A DNA stretch of 64,000 nucleotides from an uncultured beta proteobacterium (GCA_903933915.1 CAIZLW010000200.1:1-64000), one strand, 5' to 3'. Counted from the stretch's first letter, positions 25,971 through 36,067 are shown. Numbers and translations are program-made. The notes: generated by a model not told the origin, from the sequence alone.

Positions 25971-26579
25971 CTACTTGAGTCGGTTGATCAACGCGGTGTG
26001 CCGGGCCAGCTGGTGTGCGGTGCGCAAACGTTCTGCGCGGACAATGTCCTGCAGCTCCGCCGCCGCGACCTTGAATTCACTGTTGATAATAACATAATCA
26101 AAATCATGGACATGGCTGATTTCCTCGCGCGCGTTGGCGAGCCGGGTCGCAATCACCTCCGGGGCGTCCTGGGCGCGGGAATTGAGCCGTTGCAGCAGGG
26201 CCTCAAAGGAGGGGGGGAGGATGAAAATGCTGATTGCGGCCGGCATCAGCCCGCGGACCTGGGCGGCGCCCTGCCAGTCGATTTCGAGCACGATGTCGGT
26301 ATCTCCGGCCAGTTGCTCTTCCACCCACCGGCGCGACGTGCCGTAGCGGTTGCCGTGGACCGTCGCGGATTCGAGGAAATCGCCTGCCCGCGCCCTCTGT
26401 TCAAAGATTTCCGGCGTGACAAAGTGGTAATGCCGGCCGTCGATTTCGCCGGCGCGCGGCCCGCGGGTGGTGCAGGACACCGATTTGCGGATGCCGCTGT
26501 CGTTTTCCAGCAGTTTTGCCACCAGGCTGGTTTTGCCGGCGCCGGAGGGCGCGCTGACGATATAGAGGTTGCCGCTCAT
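25971..26579 (-). CDS. gmk: Guanylate kinase
   Basis: The 202-residue enzyme phosphorylates GMP to GDP. Its P-loop is [11 protein letters not shown] (about residues 8-18), followed by the GMP-binding [17 protein letters not shown] region and [11 protein letters not shown]. Length is typical. It starts at ATG 26579, 16 nt after yicC, and ends 7 nt before rpoZ. Confidence 0.97.
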   Translation of the reverse strand: MSGNLYIVSAPSGAGKTSLVAKLLENDSGIRKSVSCTTRGPRAGEIDGRHYHFVTPEIFEQRARAGDFLESATVHGNRYGTSRRWVEEQLAGDTDIVLEIDWQGAAQVRGLMPAAISIFILPPSFEALLQRLNSRAQDAPEVIATRLANAREEISHVHDFDYVIINSEFKVAAAELQDIVRAERLRTAHQLARHTALINRLK

Positions 26580-26595
26580 TCCGTATCTGTCCGGC

Positions 26596-27477
26596 TCATT
26601 CGATATTCTGGATCTGTTCGCGCATCTGCTCGATCAGCAGTTTCAGGTCCATCGCGACGCGGGTGACTTCGATATCCACGGATTTGGAGCCCAGCGTGTT
26701 GGCCTCGCGGTTGAGTTCCTGCATCAGGAAGTCGAGGCGTTTGCCGGCGGCGCCGCCTTTTTGCAGGATGCGCTGCAGTTCGTCGAGGTGGGTGGCCAGT
26801 CGCGAAAGCTCTTCGTCGACGTCGATTTTGTTCACGAACAGCGCGATTTCCTGGCGCACGCGCTCGTCGTCGGCGGAGACCAGCGCTTCCTGCAGCCGCG
26901 CATTGAGCTTGTCCTGGAACGCGGCGATGATGCCCGGCATCCGCGGCTGCACCACGGCGATACGCGTGCGCATGTCGGCGGCGCGTTCAAGAATCACCGC
27001 GGCGAGTTTTTCGCCTTCGCGACCGCGCGCCGCGGTGAATTCGCGCAGCACTTCGGGCATCAGCTCGTTGGCGGTTACGCGCAGCTCATCGACCGGCAGT
27101 TCCTCGGTGCCCAGCATGCCCGGCCAGCGCAGGATGTCGGCTACGCCCAGCGTGCGGGCGTCCGGCAGTGCGCCGCGGACTTTCGCATTCAGGTCCAGCA
27201 ATTGCGCCAGCAGAGTGTCATCGAGTTCTGCGCTGTTCTGCGCACCGCTGCGCAAGGCGTAGGCGATGCGGCATTCGACTTTGCCGCGGGTGACCGTGGC
27301 GGCTATGGCTTCGCGCAGCGCGGTTTCCGCCGGCCGCAGCTCGTCGGGCATGCGGAACGAGACGTCGAGATAGCGGTGGTTGACCGAGCGCAACTCGACG
27401 CTGACCGAGCCCCAGGCGAGTTCGCGTGCGGCGGTGGCGTAACCGGTCATACTGTTGATCATTGAATTGCGAGTCAT
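26596..27477 (-). CDS. yicC: YicC family endoribonuclease
   Basis: The 293-residue protein has the YicC N-terminal domain (INSMTGYATAAREL; SVNHRYLDVSFRMP) and the C-terminal DUF1732 domain ending KLLIEQMREQIQNIE. Members are reported endoribonucleases acting on RNA such as RyhB in E. coli. ATG 27477 is used; the internal ATG 27462 would give the usual MINSMTGYA start. It heads the yicC-gmk-rpoZ-spoT transcript, divergent from rph with a 68-bp gap. Confidence 0.92.
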   Translation of the reverse strand: MTRNSMINSMTGYATAARELAWGSVSVELRSVNHRYLDVSFRMPDELRPAETALREAIAATVTRGKVECRIAYALRSGAQNSAELDDTLLAQLLDLNAKVRGALPDARTLGVADILRWPGMLGTEELPVDELRVTANELMPEVLREFTAARGREGEKLAAVILERAADMRTRIAVVQPRMPGIIAAFQDKLNARLQEALVSADDERVRQEIALFVNKIDVDEELSRLATHLDELQRILQKGGAAGKRLDFLMQELNREANTLGSKSVDIEVTRVAMDLKLLIEQMREQIQNIE

Positions 27478-27545
27478 TGGGCTGCGGCCCTTGCTGCGGG
27501 CTTTATAATGGCGGACTGTTGAACATAGCATATTGAAGGATTCCC

Positions 27546-28259
27546 GTGCGACCCAGCCAGCGCCTGCCCGATGCACTTCGTGCCATCCGCATCACCCGCA
27601 ATTTCACCTGTCATGCCGAAGGCTCGGTGCTGATCGAATTCGGCGCGACTAAAGTGCTGTGCACTGCGAGCGTCCTTGAAAAGCAGCCGCCACACCTGCG
27701 CGGCACTGAACGCGGCTGGGTGACCGCCGAATACGGCATGCTGCCGCGTTCGACCAATACCCGCAACGACCGCGAGGCGGCGCGTGGCAAGCAGTCCGGC
27801 CGCACCCAGGAAATCCAGCGCCTGATCGGTCGTTCGCTGCGCGCGGTCGTTGATCTTGAAAAACTCGGTCCACGCACGATCCATCTTGACTGCGACGTGC
27901 TGCAGGCTGACGGCGGCACGCGCACCGCAGGCATTACCGGGGCTTATGTCGCGCTCGCCGATGCGGTGGCTTTTCTGATCCGTGAGAAACGCCTGGCGGC
28001 GACGCCGATACGCGAGGCCGTCGCGGCGGTGTCGGTGGGTGTTTATCAGGGTCTGCCGGTGCTCGACCTCGACTATGCTGAAGACTCCGTCTGCGATACC
28101 GACATGAACGTGGTGATGACCGAAGGCGGCGGCATCATCGAAGTGCAGGGCACGGCCGAAGGCGCGCCGTTCAGCCGAGCCGAGATGCAGTCCATGCTGG
28201 ATCTGGCGCAACACGGCATTACGCAGCTGATCGCCGCGCAGCGTGCCGCGCTGGGATAA
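27546..28259 (+). CDS. rph: Ribonuclease PH
   Basis: The 237-residue phosphorolytic 3'-5' exoribonuclease trims tRNA 3' ends. Conserved parts include [19 protein letters not shown] at the start, [16 protein letters not shown] and the [19 protein letters not shown] catalytic region. The start is GTG 27546 behind GAAGGA. It is divergent from yicC and followed by a repeat, then rdgB. Confidence 0.96.
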   Translation: MRPSQRLPDALRAIRITRNFTCHAEGSVLIEFGATKVLCTASVLEKQPPHLRGTERGWVTAEYGMLPRSTNTRNDREAARGKQSGRTQEIQRLIGRSLRAVVDLEKLGPRTIHLDCDVLQADGGTRTAGITGAYVALADAVAFLIREKRLAATPIREAVAAVSVGVYQGLPVLDLDYAEDSVCDTDMNVVMTEGGGIIEVQGTAEGAPFSRAEMQSMLDLAQHGITQLIAAQRAALG

Positions 28260-28277
28260 AGCAAAAAACTTCAATTC

Positions 28278-28371
28278 AGCCACAGAGGACACAGAGGCCA
28301 CAGGGAAGACCGGGATTAACAAGATTGGGAGCAGTTTGCTTTCCTCTGTGATCTCTGTGTCCTCTGTGGCT
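28278..28371. repeat. Extragenic inverted repeat, CACAGAGGACACAGAG type (copy 2)
   Basis: Arm 28278-28306 (AGCCACAGAGGACACAGAGG...) and arm 28342-28371 (...TCTGTGTCCTCTGTGGCT) are nearly perfect reverse complements over ~30 bp with a 35-nt loop. The left arm matches the repeat at 10734-10763. It fills the rph-rdgB gap and could form a large cruciform or mRNA hairpin. Confidence 0.8.
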
Positions 28372-28391
28372 AATGCCTTTGACTTTTCAAA

Positions 28392-29009
28392 ATGAAAAAG
28401 CTCGTCATCGCATCCAACAACCCGGGCAAGCTGCGCGAGATCGGCGCCATTCTCGCGCCGCTGGCGATCGAGGTGGTGCCGCAGGGTGCGCTGGGCGTGC
28501 CGGAAGCCGAGGAGCCGCACGGCACCTTCATCGAAAACGCGCTGGCCAAGGCGCGTCATGCCAGCCGCATCACCGGACTGCCGGCGCTGGCGGATGATTC
28601 CGGCGTCTGCGTGCATGCGCTGGGCGGCGAGCCCGGCGTGCATTCGGCGCGTTACGCCGCGGCTGCGGAGGGTAGTGCCGGGCGCGAGGGCCAGGACCGC
28701 CGCAACAATGAGACGCTGCTGCAGGCGCTGTCCGCCGCCAGCGACCGCCGCGCGCATTATTACTGCGTGATCGTGCTGGTGCGTCATACGGCGGACCCGC
28801 AGCCGCTGATTGCCGAGGCCGAATGGCATGGCGAAATCCTGCGCGAGCCGCGCGGTACGGGGGGGTTCGGTTACGACCCGCTGTTCCTGGTGCCGGAATT
28901 CGGGCGCACCGGCGCCGAACTGTTGCCTGAAGAAAAAAACCGCATCAGCCACCGCGGGCGCGCGCTGGCGCAGCTGGTGGCGCGGTTGCGTGCGGCACAG
29001 ACAATCTAG
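28392..29009 (+). CDS. rdgB: XTP/dITP pyrophosphatase (Ham1/RdgB)
   Basis: The 205-residue enzyme hydrolyses non-canonical purine triphosphates (ITP, XTP, dITP) to keep them out of nucleic acids. Family motifs are LVIASNNPGKLREI at the start, ENALAKARHAS, LADDSGVCVHALGGEPGVHSAR and GFGYDPLFLVPEFG. It starts at ATG 28392 right after the repeat and is followed by hemW, a frequent pairing in proteobacteria. Confidence 0.96.
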   Translation: MKKLVIASNNPGKLREIGAILAPLAIEVVPQGALGVPEAEEPHGTFIENALAKARHASRITGLPALADDSGVCVHALGGEPGVHSARYAAAAEGSAGREGQDRRNNETLLQALSAASDRRAHYYCVIVLVRHTADPQPLIAEAEWHGEILREPRGTGGFGYDPLFLVPEFGRTGAELLPEEKNRISHRGRALAQLVARLRAAQTI

Positions 29010-29032
29010 TCTGCGGCTGACGGCTTTCTCAC

Positions 29033-30217
29033 GTGTCTTCCCTGAAGCTTGCAACCGGTTCGCAGTCGGCGCCGCATTTCGATGTGCTGCCGCCGCTGTC
29101 GCTGTACATCCATGTGCCGTGGTGCGTGCGCAAATGTCCGTACTGCGATTTCAATTCGCACGAGGCGCGCGGCGAACTGCCTGAAGACGCCTATGTCGCG
29201 GCGCTGCTCGCCGATCTCGAGATGACGCTGCCGCAGGTGTGGGGGCGGCCGGTGCTGACGGTGTTCATCGGCGGCGGCACGCCGAGCCTGCTGTCGGTGC
29301 CTGCGCTCGATGCCTTGCTGTCGGGGGTGCGTGCGCGGCTGCCGCTGGCCGCTGACGCCGAGATTACTTTGGAAGCGAATCCGGGCACGGTCGAGGCTGA
29401 GAAATTTGCAGGGTTCCGTGCGGCCGGCGTGAACCGGTTGTCGCTGGGCATCCAGAGTCTGAACGACCGCCACCTCAAAGCGCTCGGCCGCATCCATGAT
29501 GCCGATGCAGCGCGCCGCGCTGCGGAGCTGGCACTGGCGACGTTCGACAACGTGAATCTGGATCTGATGTACGGCCTGCCCGGTCAGACCGTGGATGAAG
29601 CGGCTGCCGATATGGCCGCGGCGATTGCGCTGGGCCCGCAGCATTTGAGTGCGTATCACCTGACCATTGAACCGAACACCCTGTTTCACCGCTATCCGCC
29701 ATCAGTGCCTGATGACGATACCGCCGCGACGATGCAGGACGCTGTCGAGGCGCAACTGGCCGCGGCCGGATTCGAGCATTACGAAACTTCGGCGTTTGCG
29801 CGTCCGGGGCGGCGCAGCCGGCACAATCTCAATTACTGGATGTTTGGTGACTACATCGGCATCGGTGCCGGCGCGCATCAAAAAATATCATTTAAAAACA
29901 ATATATTGCGTCAATCCCGCCTGCGTCAGCCGAAAGCCTATCTGGAGCATTCAGGAACAGCCCAAGTCATCAGCGAACAGCGGGAACTCACTGTCGACGA
30001 ATTGCCCGGCGAATTCATGATGAATGCGCTGCGCTTGAATGCGGGCTTTGATCTCGACCTGTTCCGCTTGCGCGCCGGCCTTGACCTCACCCGCATCCTG
30101 CAGCAACTCGACGCCGCCGAAGCACGCGGCCTGCTGATCCGCGATCATCGCCGCGCGACGCCGACGCCGCTGGGGCGGCGCTTCCTCAACGACCTGATTG
30201 GGATGTTCCTGGGCTGA
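29033..30217 (+). CDS. hemW: Radical SAM protein HemW (heme chaperone)
   Basis: The 394-residue protein has the radical-SAM cluster motif CVRKCPYC (C31, C35, C38), GGGTPS, and the HemW C-terminal domain. Unlike HemN, HemW lacks coproporphyrinogen oxidase activity and hands heme to respiratory enzymes; that assignment is from overall resemblance and the rdgB-hemW order. The start is GTG 29033. A heme-dependent membrane protein is predicted at 36068. Confidence 0.92.
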   Translation: MSSLKLATGSQSAPHFDVLPPLSLYIHVPWCVRKCPYCDFNSHEARGELPEDAYVAALLADLEMTLPQVWGRPVLTVFIGGGTPSLLSVPALDALLSGVRARLPLAADAEITLEANPGTVEAEKFAGFRAAGVNRLSLGIQSLNDRHLKALGRIHDADAARRAAELALATFDNVNLDLMYGLPGQTVDEAAADMAAAIALGPQHLSAYHLTIEPNTLFHRYPPSVPDDDTAATMQDAVEAQLAAAGFEHYETSAFARPGRRSRHNLNYWMFGDYIGIGAGAHQKISFKNNILRQSRLRQPKAYLEHSGTAQVISEQRELTVDELPGEFMMNALRLNAGFDLDLFRLRAGLDLTRILQQLDAAEARGLLIRDHRRATPTPLGRRFLNDLIGMFLG

Positions 30218-30240
30218 CATCCTGCCGTCTGGCGTGCCCG

Positions 30241-30268
30241 TTGCGTTTGCCGGTTGTCGGGCTAGAAT
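30241..30268 (+). promoter_or_regulatory. Candidate sigma-70 promoter for the second Bug gene
   Basis: TTGCGT (30241-30246), 16 nt, then TAGAAT (30263-30268). The -10 is 5/6, the -35 only 3/6. It would give an ~80-nt leader before ATG 30354. Confidence 0.4.
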
Positions 30269-30353
30269 AGCCTCGCTGTCTGATTCGTAGCGCCGGACTC
30301 CACCGGGCACAGATCGGGCGCTTAACCAGATCCATCATGATCGGAGGAGATCG

Positions 30354-31328
30354 ATGAGTATCAAGCACAGCCTTATTGCGTCCTGTCTGGCCGTAACCGC
30401 GCTGGCCAGCGGCGTGGTCCACGCCCAGGCCTATCCCAGCAAACCAGTACGTTTTGTGGTGACTTATCCGGCAGGGGGCAGCTCCGATGCAATGGCGCGG
30501 ATCGTCGGCACCAAACTGACTGAATACTGGGGCCAGCAGGTGCTGGTGGAGTCGCGTCCCGGTGCGGCGGGTGCTGTGGGCATGGAGTACGCTGCCAAGC
30601 AGGCGCCCGATGGTTACACCTTTCTGCTCGGTAACTTCGGACCGGTCACCGCGAATCCGCTGATGACCCGGGTCAAATACAACGTCGCCAAGGATTTTGT
30701 ACCGGTATCGCAGATCACCCGCGCCGCCAACATCCTGGTGGTGCCGGTGACGTTGCCGGTGAAAAACGTCAAGGAACTGGTCGGGCTGGCAAAAAAGAAT
30801 CCGGGGATTCTGACTTATGCCACCAGTGGTCCGGGCAGCATGTCGCATCTCGCCGGCGAAATGTTCAAGCGCCTGGCTAATGTGGACGTGGTCACCGTGC
30901 CTTATCAGGGTGGCGTGTTTTCGATCGCCGCAGTGCAGGGCGGCCACATCATGATGATGTTCTCCGATGCGCAGCCGGTGATGGCCAATCTCCGGGCAGG
31001 CAAATTGCGCGCACTGGCGGTGACCAGCGCGCAGCGCACGCCGTTTACGCCGGAACTGCCGACGCTCGCCGAGGAAGGCATCAAGGGATTCTCCGCCGCC
31101 AACTGGTGGGGCATCCTGTTCCCGACGGGCGTGCCTCAGGCCATGATCGAAAAGGTATCGACGGATCTTGGCCGCGCGCTGGCGACCCAGGACGTCAAGG
31201 ACAAGCTCGCGGTCTACGGGGTGGAGGCGGTACACAGCAATCCGCAGCAGTTCGGTGCATTCCTGGCCTCGGAAAACGAGACCTGGGGCAAGCTGATCAA
31301 GGAAGCCGGCATCAGCGGCATCCAGTAA
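30354..31328 (+). CDS. Bug/TctC-family periplasmic substrate-binding protein
   Basis: The 324-residue product has a signal peptide (ending VVHAQA) and the Bug opening YPSKPVRFVVTYPAGGSSDAMAR, with VESRPGAAGAVGMEYAAKQAPDGYT and the usual C-terminal FGAFLASENETWGKLIKEAGI. It binds a small organic acid in the periplasm; the ligand cannot be read from sequence. A GGAGGA site precedes the ATG. It appears monocistronic, bounded by a promoter-like sequence and an intrinsic terminator at 31349. It is only distantly related to the Bug protein at 10859-11824. Confidence 0.93.
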   Translation: MSIKHSLIASCLAVTALASGVVHAQAYPSKPVRFVVTYPAGGSSDAMARIVGTKLTEYWGQQVLVESRPGAAGAVGMEYAAKQAPDGYTFLLGNFGPVTANPLMTRVKYNVAKDFVPVSQITRAANILVVPVTLPVKNVKELVGLAKKNPGILTYATSGPGSMSHLAGEMFKRLANVDVVTVPYQGGVFSIAAVQGGHIMMMFSDAQPVMANLRAGKLRALAVTSAQRTPFTPELPTLAEEGIKGFSAANWWGILFPTGVPQAMIEKVSTDLGRALATQDVKDKLAVYGVEAVHSNPQQFGAFLASENETWGKLIKEAGISGIQ

Positions 31329-31348
31329 CAGCAAACTGTTTCAAGAAG

Positions 31349-31375
31349 ACGGCGGCCTGCGGGCCGCCGTTTTTT
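31349..31375 (+). terminator. Intrinsic terminator after the Bug gene
   Basis: A 9-bp GC-rich stem (ACGGCGGCC / GGCCGCCGT) with loop TGCG is followed by a run of six T (31370-31375). It ends 20 nt after the stop codon and abuts the end of convergent trmB. Confidence 0.85.
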
Positions 31376-32051
31376 ATGGTTTGCGCCGAAACACGATGTC
31401 CCAGACGCCGTGGCCCAGCTTCAATCCGCGGGTCTCGAATTTGGTCTGCGGCCGGTAGGCGGGTTTTTCGGCGTAAGCGGTTGCGGTGTTTTCCAGAACG
31501 GGATCGGCGCCGAACACCGCGAGAATCTGCTCGGCGTATTCCTGCCAGTCGGTGGCGGCATGCAGATAAGCGCCGGGTTTGAGGCGCGAGGCCGCGAGTG
31601 CGATAAACGGCGACTGGATCAGGCGGCGCTTCTGCTGGCGTTTTTTCGGCCACGGGTCGGGGAAAAAAATGTGCAGGCCGTCGAGGCTGGCCGGCGCAAT
31701 CATTTTTTCCATCACAGCGACGGCATCGTGCTGGATCACACGCACGTTGGTCAGCGCCATTTCATCGATCTGCTTGAGCAGGCTGCCGACGCCGGGTGTG
31801 TGCACTTCGATGCCGATGTAATCGCATTCGGGATGCGCCGCGGCGATGGCCGCGGTGGTTTCACCCATGCCGCAGCCGATTTCGAGGATGCGCGGTGCGC
31901 GGCGGCCGAATACGGCGTCGAGATCCAGTGCGGTTTCGCCGAATTCGAGGCCCAGGCGTGGCAGCAGCGTGTCATGCGCGCGGCGCTGCGCGTTGGAGAC
32001 GCGGCCCTGGCGCAGCACATAGCTGCGTATCCGCGGTTGTTCCGTGGTCAT
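31374..32051 (-). CDS. trmB: tRNA (guanine-N7-)-methyltransferase
   Basis: The 225-residue enzyme makes m7G46 in tRNA. It shows the family's [18 protein letters not shown]-terminus, the SAM-binding [14 protein letters not shown], and the [17 protein letters not shown] signature. It ends at the terminator region and lies downstream of thiG (31-nt gap), possibly co-transcribed. Confidence 0.96.
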   Translation of the reverse strand: MTTEQPRIRSYVLRQGRVSNAQRRAHDTLLPRLGLEFGETALDLDAVFGRRAPRILEIGCGMGETTAAIAAAHPECDYIGIEVHTPGVGSLLKQIDEMALTNVRVIQHDAVAVMEKMIAPASLDGLHIFFPDPWPKKRQQKRRLIQSPFIALAASRLKPGAYLHAATDWQEYAEQILAVFGADPVLENTATAYAEKPAYRPQTKFETRGLKLGHGVWDIVFRRKP

Positions 32052-32082
32052 GATGCAGGGGGTTGGCGGATGGCCGGCGAAC

Positions 32083-32886
32083 TCAGGGTTTGCCGATCAT
32101 GCCGCCGGTGGGCGAACTCGGCGATGCCGAATAAAGTTTTTTCGGCATGCGGCCAGCGAGGAATGCGGCGCGGCCGGCCTCCACCGCCTTGCACATCGCA
32201 GTCGCCATCAACACCGGATTCTTTGCGGCGGCAATTGCGGTGTTCATCAGCACGGCATCGCAGCCCAGTTCCATCGCAATCGCGGCATCCGATGCGGTGC
32301 CGACGCCGGCATCGACCACCACCGGCACTTTGGCATTCTCGATAATGATTTGCAGATTCCACGGATTGAGAATGCCCATGCCGGAACCGATCAGCGACGC
32401 CAGCGGCATCACCGCGACGCAGCCGATGTCTTCCAGTTGTTTGGCGATGATCGGGTCATCCGAGGTGTAGACCATCACCTTGAAGCCGTCCTTGACCAGG
32501 GTTTTTGCGGCAACGATGGTTTCAACGACGTTCGGGTACAGCGTTTTCGGGTCGCCGAGCACTTCCAGTTTGACCAGGTCGTGGCCATCGAGCAGTTCGC
32601 GCGCAAGCCGCAGCGTGCGCACCGCGTCATCGGCGGTGTAGCAGCCGGCGGTATTGGGCAGCAGGGTGTATTTCGACGTTGGGATGGCGTCGAGCAGATT
32701 CGGTTCACCGGGGTTCTGTCCGATATTGGTGCGGCGGATGGCCACGGTGACGATTTGCGCGCCGCTGGCTTCGACGGCCGCTCTGGTTTCGGCGAAATCC
32801 TTGTATTTGCCGGTGCCGATCAGCAGTCGGGAGCCGTAGGACTTGCCGCCGATGACCAGTGGATCGAGATTTTCGTTGGGTTTCAT
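32083..32886 (-). CDS. thiG: Thiazole synthase
   Basis: The 267-residue protein joins DXP, dehydroglycine and ThiS-thiocarboxylate to form the thiazole of thiamine. The Schiff-base lysine is K106 ([10 protein letters not shown]); other family blocks are [26 protein letters not shown] and the phosphate-binding [18 protein letters not shown]. It follows thiS on the same strand with an 87-nt gap; no riboswitch consensus was recognised upstream. Confidence 0.96.
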   Translation of the reverse strand: MKPNENLDPLVIGGKSYGSRLLIGTGKYKDFAETRAAVEASGAQIVTVAIRRTNIGQNPGEPNLLDAIPTSKYTLLPNTAGCYTADDAVRTLRLARELLDGHDLVKLEVLGDPKTLYPNVVETIVAAKTLVKDGFKVMVYTSDDPIIAKQLEDIGCVAVMPLASLIGSGMGILNPWNLQIIIENAKVPVVVDAGVGTASDAAIAMELGCDAVLMNTAIAAAKNPVLMATAMCKAVEAGRAAFLAGRMPKKLYSASPSSPTGGMIGKP

Positions 32887-32973
32887 GGGTAAGCAGGGTA
32901 GCAGACGGATTCGGAAGTTTCAGTGTGCACTGGAGAGGGGGCGTCGGGCAATGACCGCAGTCAAGTCGCCGCT

Positions 32974-33174
32974 TTAACCCCCGCCGACGGCAGCGACGAT
33001 TTCGAGACGGTCGCCATCCTGCAGCATGCACTGGGCAAACTGGCTGCGCGGCACGATTTCGCCGTTGCGCTCCATCGCGATGCGTTTGCCGGCGAGATCG
33101 AGTTCGCTGACCAGTTCCGCGCAGTTGAGCGGGCGGTCGAAGGTGCGCGGAGTGCCGTTGATGGTCAGGGCGAT
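32974..33174 (-). CDS. thiS: Sulfur carrier protein ThiS
   Basis: The 66-residue ubiquitin-fold protein ends in the required C-terminal Gly-Gly (AAVGGG) that is adenylated and converted to thiocarboxylate for thiazole synthesis. ATG 33174 (MIALTINGTPRTF) gives the family length; the frame is open 7 codons further. It is divergent from the acetyltransferase gene and precedes thiG. Confidence 0.93.
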   Translation of the reverse strand: MALTINGTPRTFDRPLNCAELVSELDLAGKRIAMERNGEIVPRSQFAQCMLQDGDRLEIVAAVGGG

Positions 33175-33296
33175 CATGTGCAACGTTTGTGGCAAATCAA
33201 GGTTAAGGCCGGTCAGCAGCGGAGCGGCCCGAGGTTGGGACTAGAATGGTATTTTACCGTTCCGCGAGCGCATTTTCGACGGGAGTTGATCCGTTC

Positions 33297-35999
33297 ATGG
33301 CTTCAAACCTGCTGGATCGCCACTACCTGACCCCCCTGTTTGAACCCGCTTCGGTCGCCATCATCGGCGCCAGCACGCGGGCGGGTTCCATCGGTGCGGT
33401 GCTGATCGACAACATGCTGGCAGCCCGGTATCGCGGCGCGCTGTATGCGGTCAATCCCCGGCAAAGCGATATCAAGGGCGTGCCGTGCTTCCCCGCCATC
33501 GACAAGGTTCCGCAACGCGTGGACCTTGCGGTCATCGCCACGCCGCCGCAAATGGTACCCGGGCTGATCGCACAATGCGGCGCCGCTGGCGTGCGCTATG
33601 TGGTGGTCATTACGGCGGGTTTTTCGGAGACCGGCGCCGCTGGTGAGCGTCTGGAGCAGCAGTTGATGGAAAATGCGCGACGCCATCAGGTGCGCGTGAT
33701 TGGTCCGAACTGCCTCGGCATCATGCGACCCGGCATTGGGCTCAACGCGACTTTTGCCCGCAGCAACGCGCTGCCCGGTTCGCTGGGGCTGGTGTCGCAA
33801 TCGGGTTCCTTGTGTACCGCCATGCTCGACTGGGCGGGTCCCCACAAGATCGGATTCTCCAGCGTCGTTTCAATGGGCGGTTCGCGGGACATCGATTTCG
33901 GCGAGATCATCGATTACCTGGTCAACGATGGGAAGACGGAACACATCCTGCTTTACATCGAAGGTGTGCGCGATGCGCGACGTTTCCTGTCCAGTCTGCG
34001 CGCGGCGGCGCGGCTGAAGCCGGTGATTCTGATGAAAGCCGGACGCCATCCGGTGGGCTCGCGTGCCGCGGTGTCGCACACCGGCGCCATCGTTGGCGCC
34101 GATGACGTGTTTGATGCCGCGATCCATCGCGCGGGCGCGGTACGGGTGACGACCATCGGCCAGCTGGTGGCGGCGGCGCAGGCGCTGTCGTCCCATGTAC
34201 GGCCGCGGGGCGACCGGCTGGCGATTATCACCAACGGCGGCGGCCCCGGCGTGATGGCGGCCGATCGGGCGGCCGATCTGGGCATCCCGCTGGCCGAACT
34301 GTCGGCGTCGACGATCGCATCCCTGCAGAACGCCTTGCCGTCGAACTGGTCGCACGGCAATCCGATGGATCTGATCGGCGATGCCGATGCCGCACGGTAT
34401 AGCGCGGGGCTGAAGGCCTGTCTCGCTGATGAAAATGTCGACGGCGCGCTGGTGATGCTGACCCCGCAGGCGATGACTGAGCCTTCAGCCGTCGCTGATG
34501 CCGTGGTCGAGGCGGCGCGTGGCCAGTCGAAACCGGTGCTCGCCTGCTGGATGGGTGATGCTTCGGTGATCGACGGCCGGCAGCGTCTCGGCAAAGCGGG
34601 CATTCCGGTGTTTCGCACGCCTGAACCTGCAGTCGACATGTTTGCGCATGTGTCTTCGTTCTACCGCAACCAGCGCGCCCTGATGCAGACCCCGGGACCG
34701 CAGGCCTTGCGTTCGGAGCCGGATATCGAAGCGGCGCGACTGATCATCGAGTCGGTGCTGACCGACCGGCGCAGCGTGCTCAACGAAATCGAATCCAAGG
34801 CGCTGTTGTCGGCGTTCCGCTTGCCGGTGGCCCAGACAGTGATCGTGCACAGTGCCAACGAAGCGATGCTGATTGCCGGTGAACTCGGTTACCCGGTGGC
34901 GTTGAAAATCGATTCGCCGGACATCATCCACAAGACCGACTCGGAGGGCGTGCTGCTGAATCTGAACAGCGCGCAGGCTGTGCTGACCGGTTATCAGCAG
35001 ATTATTGATGCAGTCACCCGCAAACAGCCGCAGGCACGGATCACCGGCGTGGCGGTCGAACCGATGGTGATTCGCCGCAATGGCCGCGAGCTGATGGTGG
35101 GCGTGATCCGCGACCCGGTGTTTGGCCCCGCGATTGCTTTTGGCGCGGGCGGGGTTGCGGTTGAAGTGCATATGGATCGCGCCGTCGCGCTGCCGCCGCT
35201 GAATGCCTTCCTGGTGGCCGAGATGATCCGTGGCACGCGAGTATCGAAATTGCTCGGGCCGTTCCGCAAAATGCCGGCAATCAACATGCAGGCGCTGGAA
35301 GAAGTACTGCTGCGCGTATCCGAGATGGTCTGCGAACTGCCGTGGATCGAGGAACTCGACATCAATCCGCTGATCGTTGATGAAAATGGCGCCATTGTCG
35401 CCGATGCGCGCATTGTTGTCGGTCAGCATGCCCCCGTGCGCGGGCGTTACGGCCATATGGCCATCCATCCCTATCCGGCGCGCCTGGTCAGCACCTGGCA
35501 GACGCCTCAGGGCGAACGGGTCACGTTGCGGCCGATCCGGCCGGAAGACGCCGAGCTGGAGCAGGAGTTCGTGCGCGGGTTGTCGCCGGAGAGCCGGCGT
35601 TTCCGTTTCATGGATACGCTGCGCGAACTGACGCCGACGATGCTGGTGCGCTTTACGCAGATCGACTACGACCGCGAGATGGCGTTTGTCGCCACGGTGC
35701 AGCGCGAAGGCAAGGAAGTCGAGGTCGGTGTCTGCCGGTACATCACCAATCCCGATGCGGTGACCTGTGAATATGCAATCGTGGTGGCTGACGACTGGCA
35801 GCGCCGCGGCCTGGGACGGCGCATGATGGCGGTGCTGATCGAGGTGGCGCGCCGCCGCGGGCTGGAGGCGATGATCGGTCATGTGATGAGCGGCAATCGC
35901 GGCATGCTGCAACTGAGCCAGGATATGGGTTTTACAGTATCGAACAGCAGCGACGATCCGCAGGTGAAGCGGGTGACACTGGCGCTCAAGAGCGGCTGA
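33297..35999 (+). CDS. Pat/PatZ-type protein lysine acetyltransferase (ADP-forming acyl-CoA synthetase-like + GNAT)
   Basis: The 900-residue protein combines an NDP-forming acyl-CoA synthetase-like part (CoA-binding domain about 1-130, ligase-CoA domain with phospho-site histidine in AVSHTGAIVG near 263, ATP-grasp domain near 490-700) with a C-terminal GNAT acetyltransferase domain (acetyl-CoA loop ADDWQRRGLGRRMMAVL). This is the layout of E. coli PatZ (YfiQ, 886 aa) and Salmonella Pat, which acetylate and switch off acetyl-CoA synthetase. ATG 33297 is chosen over the longer frame for its family-like N-terminus. It stands alone, divergent from thiS. Confidence 0.9.
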   Translation: MASNLLDRHYLTPLFEPASVAIIGASTRAGSIGAVLIDNMLAARYRGALYAVNPRQSDIKGVPCFPAIDKVPQRVDLAVIATPPQMVPGLIAQCGAAGVRYVVVITAGFSETGAAGERLEQQLMENARRHQVRVIGPNCLGIMRPGIGLNATFARSNALPGSLGLVSQSGSLCTAMLDWAGPHKIGFSSVVSMGGSRDIDFGEIIDYLVNDGKTEHILLYIEGVRDARRFLSSLRAAARLKPVILMKAGRHPVGSRAAVSHTGAIVGADDVFDAAIHRAGAVRVTTIGQLVAAAQALSSHVRPRGDRLAIITNGGGPGVMAADRAADLGIPLAELSASTIASLQNALPSNWSHGNPMDLIGDADAARYSAGLKACLADENVDGALVMLTPQAMTEPSAVADAVVEAARGQSKPVLACWMGDASVIDGRQRLGKAGIPVFRTPEPAVDMFAHVSSFYRNQRALMQTPGPQALRSEPDIEAARLIIESVLTDRRSVLNEIESKALLSAFRLPVAQTVIVHSANEAMLIAGELGYPVALKIDSPDIIHKTDSEGVLLNLNSAQAVLTGYQQIIDAVTRKQPQARITGVAVEPMVIRRNGRELMVGVIRDPVFGPAIAFGAGGVAVEVHMDRAVALPPLNAFLVAEMIRGTRVSKLLGPFRKMPAINMQALEEVLLRVSEMVCELPWIEELDINPLIVDENGAIVADARIVVGQHAPVRGRYGHMAIHPYPARLVSTWQTPQGERVTLRPIRPEDAELEQEFVRGLSPESRRFRFMDTLRELTPTMLVRFTQIDYDREMAFVATVQREGKEVEVGVCRYITNPDAVTCEYAIVVADDWQRRGLGRRMMAVLIEVARRRGLEAMIGHVMSGNRGMLQLSQDMGFTVSNSSDDPQVKRVTLALKSG

Positions 36000-36067
36000 A
36001 GCAGCCGATCTGAGTCGACCGATTGCGCTCACGTTGTGGATGTGTGCGACAGATGTGGCAAGCGGCG

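Noticed and set aside
27474-29054. 526-codon open frame on the minus strand
   Set aside because: Runs antisense through rph and rdgB and across the repeat; contains the typical spurious LATEDTEITEES string produced by the CACAGAGGACACAGAG repeat.
32887-33296. Possible TPP riboswitch near thiS/thiG
   Set aside because: No TPP-aptamer consensus could be found upstream of thiS or between thiS and thiG.
34485-36032. 515-codon frame antisense to the Pat-type acetyltransferase
   Set aside because: Shadow frame with no recognisable domain.
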